This document shows positions 16,381 through 24,796 of a DNA stretch of 35,817 nt, in pieces. The notes beneath the pieces are model-generated. The model had not been told where the DNA came from. It did no database searches and was given only the letters and a program-made list of their open reading frames with translations. The position numbers and the translations under genes are program-made. The stretch spans positions 1 to 35,817 of the forward strand of contig QHYF01000086.1 of the NCBI GenBank assembly GCA_003224075.1, written 5' to 3'. The stretch is from Acidobacteriota bacterium (GTDB lineage Bacteria > Acidobacteriota > Terriglobia > Acidiferrales > UBA7541). The number at the start of each line of letters is the position of its first letter. The first letter of the stretch is position 1.

Positions 16381-17337
16381 ATGAGCGAGTTTGCGCTGGA
16401 AGTCGAAAGCCTCGTAAAAGTGTACGCCTCGCGTGGGAAAGCCCCGGTCCGCGCTGTGGATGGCATGAGCTTCCGCGTGCCTCGCGGAATCATCTTCGGA
16501 TTGCTCGGGCCGAATGGCGCGGGGAAATCGACACTCTTGCGCATGCTCACCACGTTGACGCGGCCAACGGAAGGCACCGCGAAGATCCTGGGCTATGACG
16601 CCGTCAAGAAGCCGCTCGAAGTGCGAAAACGAATCTCGTCCGTGATTCAGGAGACCGCCGTCGAGCTCTTTCTATCCGTCAAAGACAATTTGCTCACCTA
16701 CGCCCGGTTCCAGGGATTGGACAAAGCGATGGCGGCTCGCCGCGCGAGTGCGCTGATCGAAGAATTTCAGCTTGGCGCGGAAGTGGACCGCAAGGTGCAA
16801 GACTTGAGCGGAGGCTTTCGCCGGCGCGTGCAGGTCGCCAAAGTTTTCATGGTCGAAACGCCCGTGCTCTTCCTCGATGAATTCTCCACCGGGATGGATC
16901 CCATCCTGAAACGCCAAATGATGAATCGCCTGCGCGCCGAGGTCGAGAAGGGCAGAACAATCATCCTAACGACCCAGGTGCTCAGCGAAGCGGAAGATCT
17001 CTGCGACGATATCCTCATCATCAACAAGGGAAAACAGATCGCGCGCGGCGACCTGAATACCTTGAAGCTCCTTTCCCAGGGCGTTTACGACATCACGCTG
17101 GCCTTCGACTGTCTGCCGGAAACAATCGCGGCCGAGGTCGCCACCCTTGTCCCCATCCGCTCCTCGATCGATGCCAATACCATCGATTTGACCATCAAGA
17201 CCGAAGAAGGCCGCGTCATGGAGATTGTCAGCGCGCTTTCTCGCGACCGGCGTGTCCTGCGCGTGGAAGTGCGCGGCGCCAGCCTTGAAGATATTTTCGT
17301 CGAATTAACGACGCAGGAAGGAAAAGACATCGCATGA
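16381..17337 (+). CDS. ABC transporter ATP-binding protein (ABC-2 exporter type)
   Basis: 318 residues. ATP-binding motifs are the Walker A GPNGAGKST (43-51), the signature LSGGF (142-146, with RRRVQVAK following) and Walker B VLFLDEF (162-168) with the catalytic glutamate. A C-terminal extension of about 80 residues follows, as in ABC-2 exporters of the DrrA/NatA type. ATG at 16381 is preferred because GGAG lies 7 bases upstream. ATG at 16369 and GTG at 16345 are in frame. The stop overlaps the start of the permease as ATGA, so the two form one exporter. Substrate unknown: drug, polysaccharide, lipid or sodium efflux are all possible for the family. Confidence 0.93.
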   Translation: MSEFALEVESLVKVYASRGKAPVRAVDGMSFRVPRGIIFGLLGPNGAGKSTLLRMLTTLTRPTEGTAKILGYDAVKKPLEVRKRISSVIQETAVELFLSVKDNLLTYARFQGLDKAMAARRASALIEEFQLGAEVDRKVQDLSGGFRRRVQVAKVFMVETPVLFLDEFSTGMDPILKRQMMNRLRAEVEKGRTIILTTQVLSEAEDLCDDILIINKGKQIARGDLNTLKLLSQGVYDITLAFDCLPETIAAEVATLVPIRSSIDANTIDLTIKTEEGRVMEIVSALSRDRRVLRVEVRGASLEDIFVELTTQEGKDIA

Positions 17338-18089
17338 GCGCACTATCCGCCGTTGTGTATCGCGAAGCAAAAATTCGCGCCACGAATTTTACCTTTATCT
17401 TCTGGGATCTTTTCTTTCCTCTTCTTTACATGCTGGTCTTCGGTGTGGGCGTCAATTCCGCGCTCGGCGCTCCCGCCGGGCTTGGCAACGTAAACTACAA
17501 CGAATTCTTTCTCGCGGGAATTCTGGCCATGGCCAGCTTCGCCATCGCTTCCAATACTTCCTGGTCGTTTTTCCTGGACCGCGACAACGGCATCTTCTAC
17601 GAAATGCTCACCTATCCGATGAGCCGCAGCGAATACCTGCTCGGAAAAGTCATCTTCAATGTCTTCATCGCCGTTCTACAGGCCGCGCTTACGCTCGCCG
17701 TCGGCCGCCTGCTCCTCGGCATTCGCGTGCACTGGCCGAGACTGCCGCTGCTCCTGGCCGGCATGGCCGTTGGCACCGCGGGTTGGTTTTTCTTTTATGC
17801 GATTTTCGCTCTCAAGACGAAGCGCAACGATGTCTTCAATAGCGTTACCAGCGTCTTCTACTTCGTCTTCATGTTTGCCAGCTCGATGTTTTATCCGCTC
17901 GAACCTCTTCCCGTATGGTTCCGCAGGGCCGCGCTCCTGAACCCCATTACCTGGGAGATCGATTGGTTGCGGCTCACCTCCATCGGCATCGGAAATTTTC
18001 GTTCGATTTTGCTGGAGGGTGTTGGATTCGTTGCTTTTGCGCTGGCCTGTTTCATCTACGCGGTGCGCTGCCTCCAGCAACAGGAATAG
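17334..18089 (+). CDS. ABC-2 type transporter permease
   Basis: 251 residues with about six hydrophobic segments, beginning MSALSAVVYREAKIRATNFT and continuing FIFWDLFFPLLYMLVFGVGV. The central YPMSRSEYLLGKVIF and the late LLNPITWEIDWLR are typical of ABC-2 membrane subunits such as DrrB and NodJ. It would form a homodimeric pore with the ATPase encoded directly upstream. ATG at 17334 is set by the overlap. It converges with trpD across 53 bases that contain no clear terminator. Confidence 0.9.
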   Translation: MSALSAVVYREAKIRATNFTFIFWDLFFPLLYMLVFGVGVNSALGAPAGLGNVNYNEFFLAGILAMASFAIASNTSWSFFLDRDNGIFYEMLTYPMSRSEYLLGKVIFNVFIAVLQAALTLAVGRLLLGIRVHWPRLPLLLAGMAVGTAGWFFFYAIFALKTKRNDVFNSVTSVFYFVFMFASSMFYPLEPLPVWFRRAALLNPITWEIDWLRLTSIGIGNFRSILLEGVGFVAFALACFIYAVRCLQQQE

Positions 18090-18142
18090 TTGATTGCATC
18101 GGACAAAATCTTTAGGCAGATTCTCGTTTTGGCTGAATACGG

Positions 18143-19168
18143 CTAGTCTGCGTTTGTGAAGGCAACCAGTGCCGCGAGTCGCTCGGCCGCAGCGCCAGAC
18201 GAAATGGTCTTGGCCGCAAGGTTCGCTGCATCCCGGAGATTAGCGGTGCTACCCGCAGCAACAAGCGCGGCGGCCGCATTGATCACTACGATGTCGAGTG
18301 GTGGACCGCCTTCACCTGCCAGCACGCGGTGAATGATCGCGGCGTTTTCGGCCGCGCTTCCGCCACGAAGGGATTCGAGCGGTGCGCGTGCTACGCCGAA
18401 CTCTTCCGGGGTCACTGTAAAGCGCCGGACCGTCCCATCGCGGACCTCAGCGACCAGCGTTTCCCCGGCTAGAGAAATTTCGTCAAGTCCCCCCGCGCCG
18501 TGCACTACAAAGGCGCGCTCGACACCAAGCTCAGCGAGTGTCGCTGCCACAAGGTTGATCACTTCCGCTGAAAAAACGCCGAGGACCTGGGCTTGTGCCC
18601 CAGCAGGATTGGTGAGCGGCCCCAGTAGATTGAAGACTGTCCGCACGCCGATCTGTTTCCGTGCAGGAGTGGCATGCCGCGTCGCCGTGTGTGCCGCCTG
18701 CGCAAACAGGAAACCGATGCCAATCTCCCGGATCGCGCGCCCATACCGTTCGAACGGGAGATCGATCCGCACCCCGAGCGCTTCCAGCACGTCTGCCGAA
18801 CCGCTCCGCGAGCTGGCCGCGCGGTTTCCGTGTTTGGCGACACGCGCTCCCGCCGCTGCCGCAACAATCGCCGCGGCCGTCGAGATATTAAACGTCTCCG
18901 AACTGTCGCCGCCCGTTCCGCATGTGTCCACCATCATCGCTGGCTGCGCCTCACCCTCTGCAAACACGCGCGTGGCGTGCCGCCGCATCACTTTGGCGAA
19001 CCCCGCGAGTTCCTGCACTTGAATGGGTCGCTGGTTGAGCGCCCTCAACAACCGCACAATCTCGGGCGTCTCGACGCGCCCCGAAAGCAACTCTTCCATC
19101 ACCGCTTCGGCTTCCGCGCGCGTGAGGAGGCGTCCGGCTTCCACGCGATCGATCAGAGGAATTGCCAT
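18143..19168 (-). CDS. trpD: Anthranilate phosphoribosyltransferase TrpD
   Basis: 341 residues, normal for TrpD. It joins anthranilate to PRPP, the second step of tryptophan synthesis. Motifs are DTCGTGGDSSETFNIST (PRPP binding), VAKHGNRAASSRSGSADVLEALG (anthranilate site), GVRTVFNLLGPLTNPA, and VVHGAGGLDEIS. The ATG at 19168 (MAIPLIDRVEAGRLLT) gives the usual N-terminus. The frame is open 69 codons further upstream but that part is low-complexity and unlike any TrpD. No clear ribosome binding site precedes the ATG. It lies about 3.5 kb from trpE-trpG and on the other strand, so the trp genes are not one operon here. Confidence 0.95.
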   Translation of the reverse strand: MAIPLIDRVEAGRLLTRAEAEAVMEELLSGRVETPEIVRLLRALNQRPIQVQELAGFAKVMRRHATRVFAEGEAQPAMMVDTCGTGGDSSETFNISTAAAIVAAAAGARVAKHGNRAASSRSGSADVLEALGVRIDLPFERYGRAIREIGIGFLFAQAAHTATRHATPARKQIGVRTVFNLLGPLTNPAGAQAQVLGVFSAEVINLVAATLAELGVERAFVVHGAGGLDEISLAGETLVAEVRDGTVRRFTVTPEEFGVARAPLESLRGGSAAENAAIIHRVLAGEGGPPLDIVVINAAAALVAAGSTANLRDAANLAAKTISSGAAAERLAALVAFTNAD

Positions 19169-19250
19169 TAAAATGCGGCCGCAGCGGGGCGGCGGCGCGT
19201 GTGAAGAAGCTCGCATCGTTCCATGAATTGCAGCGTCATTTTGCGTATCC

Positions 19251-19279
19251 TTGCTCCGTCTTGGGGTTCCGGGTAAACT
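19251..19279 (+). promoter_or_regulatory. Candidate sigma-70 promoter upstream of sucC
   Basis: TTGCTC (19251-19256) and TAAACT (19274-19279) are 17 bases apart. The start of transcription would fall just before the 26-bp tandem repeat, placing the repeat in the leader of sucC. Confidence 0.35.
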
Positions 19280-19320
19280 TCTATGTTTTGCGTAGCTGCA
19301 AAATTCTAACACTCGTCGGC

Positions 19321-19450
19321 CGCTTTGCGGCCGCACAGACATGGATCGCTTCGCGGCCGCACAGACATTGATCACTTCGTGGCCGCACGTTCATTGACCG
19401 CTCAGCGGTCACATGCGCAGTGACTGCTTCTTGGTCATGCGGAACAGGGA
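19321..19450. repeat. Degenerate 26-bp tandem repeat, about five copies
   Basis: Five consecutive 26-base units at 19321, 19347, 19373, 19399 and 19425. Units 1 and 2 differ at two positions. Units 3 to 5 diverge progressively. The core of each intact unit is TTCGCGGCCGCACAGACAT or close to it, with a GCGGCCGC palindrome in the first two copies. The array ends seven bases before the sucC start codon. Confidence 0.7.
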
Positions 19451-19456
19451 ACCCCG

Positions 19457-20587
19457 ATGAAGATTCACGAGTATCAGGCCAAGGCGATTCTTGCGCGTTA
19501 TGGCGTGACCACTCCTCGCGGTGAAGTTGCGTTTACCAAGGAAGAAACCCGCGAAGCGGCGCAGCGCTTGAAGTCCCAAATCTGCGTCGTCAAAGCGCAG
19601 ATCCACGCGGGCGGCCGGGGCAAAGCCGGCGGCGTGAAGCTGGCGCGCTCCGCCGATGAAGCCGCCGATATCGCCGGCCACATCCTCGGAATGAAGCTGG
19701 TCACGCCGCAAACTGGCCCCGCAGGCCGCATCGTTAAGCGCCTGCTCATTGAAGAAGGCCTCGACATCAAGCGCGAACTTTATCTTGGCCTCCTCGTCGA
19801 TCGCGCCACCGGCCGCGTCGTCTTCATGGCTAGTGCCGCGGGCGGGATGGAAATCGAGACGATTCATCCGTCCGTCGGTTTGCAGCCCTATCAGGCCCGC
19901 AAGATCGCTTTCGGCCTGGGTTTGCCGATCGAAGTCATGACCCAAGCCACACCCTTCCTTCAGGCCTTGTACCGTGCCTTCCTCGATACGGATGCCTCGC
20001 TGCTCGAAATTAATCCTTGCGTGCTGACCGGCGAAGGCAAACTCGTGGCCCTCGACGCCAAGATGACTTTCGACGACAACGCGCTCTTCCGTCACAAGGA
20101 ACTTCGCGAACTGCGCGACCTCGATGAAGAGGATCCCCTCGAAGTCGAAGCCTCCAAGCATGGCCTCAACTACATCAAGCTCGACGGCAGCGTGGCCTGC
20201 ATGGTCAACGGCGCCGGCCTCGCCATGGCCACCATGGACATCATCAAATACGCCGGCGGCTCGCCGGCAAACTTTCTTGATGTCGGGGGTGGCGCCTCCG
20301 CCGAACAGGTAAAAAACGCTTTCCGCATCCTCATGAGCGATCCCGAAGTGAAAGCCGTGTTCATCAATATTTTCGGGGGCATCCTGCGCTGCGACGTGCT
20401 CGCTACCGGCGTCGTTGCCGCCGCCAAGGATTTGCACGTGAAAGTGCCGGTCGTCGTGCGCATGGAAGGAACCAACGTGGAGCGCGGCCAGCAAATTCTG
20501 CGTGAAAGCGGATTGAACTTCACCATTGCCGACGGCATGAAAGATGGCGCGGAAAAAGTCGTCGCTCTCGCGGGCGGTGCGCGGTGA
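19457..20587 (+). CDS. sucC: Succinyl-CoA synthetase (ADP-forming), beta subunit SucC
   Basis: 376 residues, slightly shorter than the E. coli protein. It forms the nucleotide-binding ATP-grasp subunit of the TCA enzyme converting succinyl-CoA to succinate with substrate-level phosphorylation. Evidence is MKIHEYQAKAILARYGV at the N-terminus, VVKAQIHAGGRGKAGGV, the central LEINPCVLTGEG and LDAKMTFDDNA (metal ligands), and GSVACMVNGAGLAMATMD with LDVGGGA in the C-terminal CoA-ligase part. The stop overlaps the sucD GTG. The region between it and trpD carries a tandem repeat and a candidate promoter. Confidence 0.96.
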   Translation: MKIHEYQAKAILARYGVTTPRGEVAFTKEETREAAQRLKSQICVVKAQIHAGGRGKAGGVKLARSADEAADIAGHILGMKLVTPQTGPAGRIVKRLLIEEGLDIKRELYLGLLVDRATGRVVFMASAAGGMEIETIHPSVGLQPYQARKIAFGLGLPIEVMTQATPFLQALYRAFLDTDASLLEINPCVLTGEGKLVALDAKMTFDDNALFRHKELRELRDLDEEDPLEVEASKHGLNYIKLDGSVACMVNGAGLAMATMDIIKYAGGSPANFLDVGGGASAEQVKNAFRILMSDPEVKAVFINIFGGILRCDVLATGVVAAAKDLHVKVPVVVRMEGTNVERGQQILRESGLNFTIADGMKDGAEKVVALAGGAR

Positions 20588-21450
20588 GCGTTCTGGTCAA
20601 TGAAAAAACGCGCCTCATCGTCCAGGGCTTCACCGGCCGCGAAGGCACCTTTCACGCACAGCAGATGATCGAGCACGGCACGAACGTTGTCGGTGGTGTC
20701 ATCCCAGGAAAAGGCGGCACGAAGCATCTCGAGCGCCCGGTGTTCAACACTGTCGCCGATGCCGCGAAAACCACGGGCGCGAATGCTTCCGTGATTTTCG
20801 TTCCACCGCCCTTCGCGGCTGACGCGATTCTCGAAGCCGCCGATGCGCAGATCCCTCTCATTGTTTGCATCACCGAGGGCATCCCCGTCATCGACATGGT
20901 TCGCGTGGCCTCGGTTGTGGACTTCAATAAAACACGCCTCATCGGCCCGAACTGCCCAGGCATCATTTCTCCGGGCAAGTGCAAAATCGGCATCATGCCC
21001 GGCCGCATTCACAAGCAGGGAAACGTTGGCGTGGTCAGCCGCAGCGGCACGCTCACTTACGAAGCCGTCGATCAATTGACGCGCCTCGGCATTGGCCAGT
21101 CCACCTGCATCGGCATCGGCGGCGATCCCATCGTCGGCACGTCCTTCCTCGATGCCATCAAGCTTTTCAACGATGATTCCGGCACGCAGGCCATCATCCT
21201 GATCGGTGAAATCGGTGGCAACGCCGAAGAACGCGCTTCGGAATGGATCAAAGACAATGTGAAGAAGCCGGTTGTCGGCTTCATCGCCGGGCAAACTGCG
21301 CCGCCGGGACGCCGCATGGGCCATGCGGGCGCGATTATCAGCGGCGGTCAGGGTACCGCCAGGGACAAGTACGCTGCGATGGCCGCCGCAGGCATTCGCA
21401 CCGTCGAAACTCCTGCGGACCTCGGCTCCACCGTCGCCGCCTTGAAATAG
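20584..21450 (+). CDS. sucD: Succinyl-CoA synthetase, alpha subunit SucD
   Basis: 288 residues, typical length. It binds CoA and carries the phosphorylated active-site histidine, here His247 in MGHAGAIISGG. Other family motifs are VQGFTGREGTFHAQQM, the GVIPGKGG stretch, FVPPPFAADAI, LIGPNCPGIISPG, and GGDPIVGTSFLDAI. The GTG start at 20584 overlaps the sucC stop (GTGA), so the two subunits are probably translated in a coupled 1:1 ratio. Confidence 0.96.
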   Translation: MSVLVNEKTRLIVQGFTGREGTFHAQQMIEHGTNVVGGVIPGKGGTKHLERPVFNTVADAAKTTGANASVIFVPPPFAADAILEAADAQIPLIVCITEGIPVIDMVRVASVVDFNKTRLIGPNCPGIISPGKCKIGIMPGRIHKQGNVGVVSRSGTLTYEAVDQLTRLGIGQSTCIGIGGDPIVGTSFLDAIKLFNDDSGTQAIILIGEIGGNAEERASEWIKDNVKKPVVGFIAGQTAPPGRRMGHAGAIISGGQGTARDKYAAMAAAGIRTVETPADLGSTVAALK

Positions 21451-21461
21451 AGTTTGCAGGG

Positions 21462-21475
21462 CGGGGCTTGCCCCG
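21462..21475 (+). terminator. Possible first hairpin downstream of sucD
   Basis: CGGGGC and GCCCCG form a tight 6-bp inverted repeat with only two bases between the arms, followed by a pyrimidine-rich TCTGTTTCTTCT. It may add to the stronger terminator just downstream. Confidence 0.35.
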
Positions 21476-21493
21476 TCTGTTTCTTCTGTAGCT

Positions 21494-21516
21494 GCCCTCT
21501 TAGAGGGCGGGTTTTT
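21494..21516 (+). terminator. Rho-independent terminator of sucCD
   Basis: GCCCTC (21494-21499), loop TTA, GAGGGC (21503-21508), then GGG and TTTTT (21512-21516). This is a compact GC stem with a T run, placed 44 bases after the sucD stop and before ndk. Confidence 0.75.
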
Positions 21517-21547
21517 CGTTCGAACCAATCGATTCGGAGGAAGTGCC

Positions 21548-21967
21548 TTGGCTCTAGAGCGTACCTTCGCAATCATCAAGCCGGACGCCGTCGGTCGCAA
21601 CCTTCAGGGGGAAATCCTCTCCCGCATCCACAAGGCGGGTTTCAAGATTGTAGCTATCAAATCCATGCGTCTCACGAAAGCCGAAGCCGGCGGTTTCTAC
21701 GCCGTCCACCGCGAGCGTCCCTTCTTCGGCGAGCTGACCGACTTCATGAGTTCCGGCAAAATCTTTGCCATGGTCCTCGAAGCCGACGATGCCATCTCCA
21801 AGTGGCGCGACACCATGGGCGCCACCGATCCCAAGAAAGCTGCACCCGGCACTATCCGCCGCGACTTGGGTACCACCATCGGCAACAATTGCACCCACGG
21901 CTCCGACGCTCCAGAAACCGCCGCCTTTGAAATCGGCTACTTTTTCTCCGGCCTCGAACTGATCTGA
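21548..21967 (+). CDS. ndk: Nucleoside diphosphate kinase
   Basis: 139 residues, the standard length. It transfers the terminal phosphate between nucleoside triphosphates and diphosphates. ERTFAIIKPDAVGRN opens the protein. RPFFGELTDFMSSGKI and GATDPKKAAPGTIRRDLG follow, and the phosphorylated histidine is His117 in NNCTHGSD. The start codon is TTG at 21548, supported by a strong GGAGG 7 bases upstream and by the conserved N-terminal MALERTF. The sucCD terminator lies 31 bases upstream, so ndk probably relies on read-through or its own promoter. Confidence 0.95.
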   Translation: MALERTFAIIKPDAVGRNLQGEILSRIHKAGFKIVAIKSMRLTKAEAGGFYAVHRERPFFGELTDFMSSGKIFAMVLEADDAISKWRDTMGATDPKKAAPGTIRRDLGTTIGNNCTHGSDAPETAAFEIGYFFSGLELI

Positions 21968-22187
21968 CAGTCCGGCAATTCGGCCAGGATTGTCATCCCG
22001 GGAGACGGCGGGCTCTGACCTCAAATTAGCGGACACTAATTAGCAGTCGCGGTAGTTTTTACTCGGTATTTCAGTTATCCTCTCCGATTCCGTGGGGCAC
22101 GGCCAGCGGAGTTTCTGCGTTTCGGATCTCCTCCTCGCGGCAAAACCCGGCGGCTGGCAAGTCAATCCTAATTCGATAGAGGTTTTC

Positions 22188-24017
22188 ATGAGTCTCCCTG
22201 GCGCCTTGCTGTTCTCCGCGATCGGCAAGTCTCGCATCACAGGAATTGACTGGCTGATGATCGCGCTCTACTTCTCCATCCTGCTCGGTGTGGCCTGGTG
22301 GGTCGTTCGCAAGGGAAAGGACTCCGCCGCCGACTATTTCCTCGCCGGGCGCAATCTCGGTTGGTGGATCATCGGCGCTTCTATTTTCGCTTCCAATATC
22401 GGATCGGAACATATCGTCGGCCTCGCGGGTTCCGGCGCGACCAGCGGCGTGGCCATGGCCCACTACGAATTGCACGCCTGGTGCCTCCTGGTTTTGGCCT
22501 GGGTCTTCGTACCCTTCTACATGCGCTCCATGGTCTTCACCATGCCCGAGTTCCTGGAGCGCCGCTTCAGCGTGCATTCGCGTTACGTCCTTTCTGTCGT
22601 TTCTCTCATCACCTTTGTGATTTCCAAAATCGCCGTTGGGATCTTCGCCGGCGGCGTGGTCTTCGCCACTCTCCTTCCCGAGTTGCGTTTGAACATCGGC
22701 GGCACTTCCATCGACAGCTTCTGGATCGGCTCCGTGCTCGTTATCGTGCTCACCGGGCTCTACACAACCCTGGGCGGTATGCGCGCCGTGGCCTATAACG
22801 ATGCCGTCCAAGTCACTGTTCTCATCGCCGGCTCCGCGCTGTTGACCGGCTACGGCCTGGTTCGTCTCGGCGGATGGAGTGAGCTCCGCCACTGGTGCGG
22901 CTCGGATATGTTCAATCTCTGGAAGCCTCTCATCCCCGCCGGCGTCCAGGGCACTTGGGCCCCGGTCATGCAAACCAACGCCGCGGGCCAGGTCGTTCGG
23001 GAAGCCTGGTATTTCAACGGCTATTTCCCCTGGCTCGGCATGCTCTTCTGCGCGCCCATCATTGGGCTCTGGTATTGGTGCACCGACCAATACATCGTGC
23101 AGCGCGCCCTCGGCGCTCCCAATGAGGCCGTCGCGCGCCGCGGCAGCATTTTTGCCTCCTTTCTCAAGCTTTTCCCCGTCTACCTTTTTCTGATCCCGGG
23201 CTTGGTCTGTTACGCCCTCGCGCGCAGCGGCAAAATTCCCGAATTGGCCGCCATGATCGGTCCGGACGGTCGCACCATTCCGGCCATCTCCAACGGCGCT
23301 TTCCCCATGATGGTTCAATACCTCTTGCCGCCGGGAATTCGCGGGATTGTCGTCGCCGGTCTCCTGTCCGCGCTCATGGGCTCTCTCGCCGGGGTCTTCA
23401 ACGCTTGTTCCACGCTCTTCACCGTTGATCTTTATGAAAAGTGGAAGCCCGGAGCCTCTCAGCATCAAATTGTTCGTACCGGACGAATCGCCACCGCCAT
23501 CATGGTGCTGATCGCCCTCGCCTGGATTCCCGTTATCAAGAACGCTCAGGGCCTCTACACCTATCTTCAGGCTGTTCAGGGCTATCTTGCGCCGCCCATT
23601 TTCGTCGTGTTTTTCTTCGGTGTTTTCTTCAAGCGGCTCAACGCCAAAGGCGCTCTCTGGGCCATGATGGTGGGCTTCGTTCTGGGCCTCTCCCGCATGC
23701 TCGTTGATACTCCCGTCACTCTCGGCTTGCCCGGCTTCGAGAACGGCTATCCCCAGGGATCGTTCCTTTGGGTCGTCAACAATATCTATTTTCAGTATTT
23801 CAGCGTTTTCATCACCATCGTCTCGGCCATCGTCATGGTGGCGGTCAGTTACATGACTCCCGCACCCGACTACGAGAAAATCAAGAGTCTTACCTTCGAG
23901 ACCGCCACCAAAGAAGACCGCCAGAACACCCGCGCCAGTTGGAGCTGGAAAGAACTCACGGCCTCCATCGCAGTCTTGCTCTGCATCACCGGCGCCTATC
24001 TCTACTTCCGCGGCTAG
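22188..24017 (+). CDS. Sodium/solute symporter, SSS family (SGLT-like)
   Basis: 609 residues with about 14 hydrophobic segments, length typical of SGLT-like members. Recognised from the start ITGIDWLMIALYFSILLGVAWW, then DYFLAGRNLGWWIIGASIFA, ASNIGSEHIVGLAGSGA, FMPEFLERRF-like TMPEFLERRFS, TTLGGMRAVAYNDAVQ, and CTDQYIVQRALGAPNE, which is typical of the sugar-transporting branch. Likely Na+-driven uptake of a sugar or sugar derivative. The ATG at 22188 is preferred because AGAGG lies about 6 bases upstream and the preceding 32 codons of open frame look non-coding. It stands alone between ndk and DUF2905. Confidence 0.92.
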   Translation: MSLPGALLFSAIGKSRITGIDWLMIALYFSILLGVAWWVVRKGKDSAADYFLAGRNLGWWIIGASIFASNIGSEHIVGLAGSGATSGVAMAHYELHAWCLLVLAWVFVPFYMRSMVFTMPEFLERRFSVHSRYVLSVVSLITFVISKIAVGIFAGGVVFATLLPELRLNIGGTSIDSFWIGSVLVIVLTGLYTTLGGMRAVAYNDAVQVTVLIAGSALLTGYGLVRLGGWSELRHWCGSDMFNLWKPLIPAGVQGTWAPVMQTNAAGQVVREAWYFNGYFPWLGMLFCAPIIGLWYWCTDQYIVQRALGAPNEAVARRGSIFASFLKLFPVYLFLIPGLVCYALARSGKIPELAAMIGPDGRTIPAISNGAFPMMVQYLLPPGIRGIVVAGLLSALMGSLAGVFNACSTLFTVDLYEKWKPGASQHQIVRTGRIATAIMVLIALAWIPVIKNAQGLYTYLQAVQGYLAPPIFVVFFFGVFFKRLNAKGALWAMMVGFVLGLSRMLVDTPVTLGLPGFENGYPQGSFLWVVNNIYFQYFSVFITIVSAIVMVAVSYMTPAPDYEKIKSLTFETATKEDRQNTRASWSWKELTASIAVLLCITGAYLYFRG

Positions 24018-24305
24018 TGTTCTGAGCTACAAATACGCGGCAAAAGTGAAATTGTCATTGCGAGCGAAGCGCGTTTTTTGCGCTCCGGATGGGTTTGCGG
24101 AGCCGGTTTTCGCGCTCCGAATGTTTTTTCGGGGCGATCGAAGATTCCGACCTTGTCGGAAGGAATCCGCTTTTCGCTAAGATCCTGAAAACATGAGCAC
24201 ATCCCCTGATGGGGCTGTAGTTTCTCCTTTATTTCTTTTACTTTCTTTAGGTCCTTCAATTCCTCTGCGTCCTTTCCCTCCTCTACCTCCGTTACAATGT
24301 TCTCC
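24018..24305. other. Intergenic region with short repeats and hairpins
   Basis: 288 bases after the symporter. It includes TCATTGCGAGCGAAGCG (24055-24071), a sequence style common in dispersed bacterial intergenic repeats. GCGCTCCG occurs twice (from 24080 and from 24112). GCTCCG and CGGAGC form an inverted repeat near 24082-24103. No coding region seen. Confidence 0.5.
24145..24161 (+). terminator. Hairpin downstream of the symporter, possible terminator
   Basis: TTCCGA and TCGGAA form a 6-bp stem with loop CCTTG. Only a weak T run (CTTTTC) follows about ten bases later, so termination is uncertain. Confidence 0.3.
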
Positions 24306-24539
24306 ATGGACCCTCTCCGCGAACTGGGCCGCACGCTCCTCTTTCTCGGCGGCCTCCTCGTCCTCATCGGCGCTCTTCTCTACCTCGGCGGCAAACTCCC
24401 CTTTCGTCTCGGCCGCCTTCCCGGCGACATCGTCCACCGCGGCGAGCACACCACTTTCTATTTCCCCATCGTCACCTGCCTCCTCCTCAGCATTGGCCTT
24501 TCTTTCCTCTTCTGGCTCTTCTCCCATTTCCGCCGCTAG
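24306..24539 (+). CDS. DUF2905-family small membrane protein
   Basis: 77 residues. MDPLRELGRTLLFLGGLLVLIG opens the protein, then LGGKLPFRLGRLPGDIVHRGEHTTFYFPIVT and a second membrane segment LLLSIGLSFLFWLF. The R-L-P-G-D-I and F-Y-F-P motifs are the hallmark of DUF2905. Two membrane helices with a short loop between them. Function of the family is unknown. An in-frame ATG at 24297 would add three residues. The ATG at 24306 matches the usual family N-terminus. Neither has a strong ribosome binding site. Confidence 0.85.
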   Translation: MDPLRELGRTLLFLGGLLVLIGALLYLGGKLPFRLGRLPGDIVHRGEHTTFYFPIVTCLLLSIGLSFLFWLFSHFRR

Positions 24540-24736
24540 GAAGGAAAGCATCGCCCGCTCCCTGCGCCTGAAGTCGCTCCTCCAGCATCTCCTCCATTGC
24601 CGCTGCGCCTCCTTCCAGCTCTGCGTCAATCGCCTCCGTCTCAGCCCCAGCCTTCGTCTCCTCAAGAGCCCGCGGCGCTAGACCTGGCGTTTCTCTAGGC
24701 GCAGGGATGGCGCGGCCGTTTATTTTTAAGCGTCTT

Positions 24737-24760
24737 TGTGATATATCATGGTATATGACA
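24737..24760 (+). promoter_or_regulatory. Palindromic operator candidate of the VapBC pair
   Basis: TGTGATATA (24737-24745) and TATATGACA (24752-24760) form an inverted repeat with eight of nine pairs and a 6-base spacer. It lies 37 bases before the antitoxin start in an AT-rich patch within GC-rich DNA. VapBC complexes typically bind such palindromes to repress their own promoter. Confidence 0.45.
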
Positions 24761-24796
24761 CGTGCCGGACGCACTTGAATTCCAGGGGAGGCTGCC

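Noticed and set aside
18961..19375. N-terminal extension of TrpD up to 19375
   Set aside because: The extra 69 codons overlap the repeat-bearing intergenic DNA, and TrpD proteins begin at the equivalent of the ATG at 19168.
19321..19450. CRISPR-like array upstream of sucC
   Set aside because: The units are contiguous with no unique spacers and diverge steadily, so this is an ordinary tandem repeat.
21510..21530. GTTCGAACC resembling a tRNA T-loop between sucD and ndk
   Set aside because: No acceptor stem, D-arm or anticodon arm can be formed around it. It lies just after a terminator T run.
22071..23468. 465-codon frame antisense to the symporter
   Set aside because: Glycine/aspartate/glutamate-rich shadow of a hydrophobic membrane protein, with no independent support.
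24177..24665. Leftward 162-codon frame over the DUF2905 gene
   Set aside because: Highly charged glutamate-rich composition is the reverse complement of leucine/serine-rich coding sequence. The DUF2905 motifs on the forward strand are convincing.
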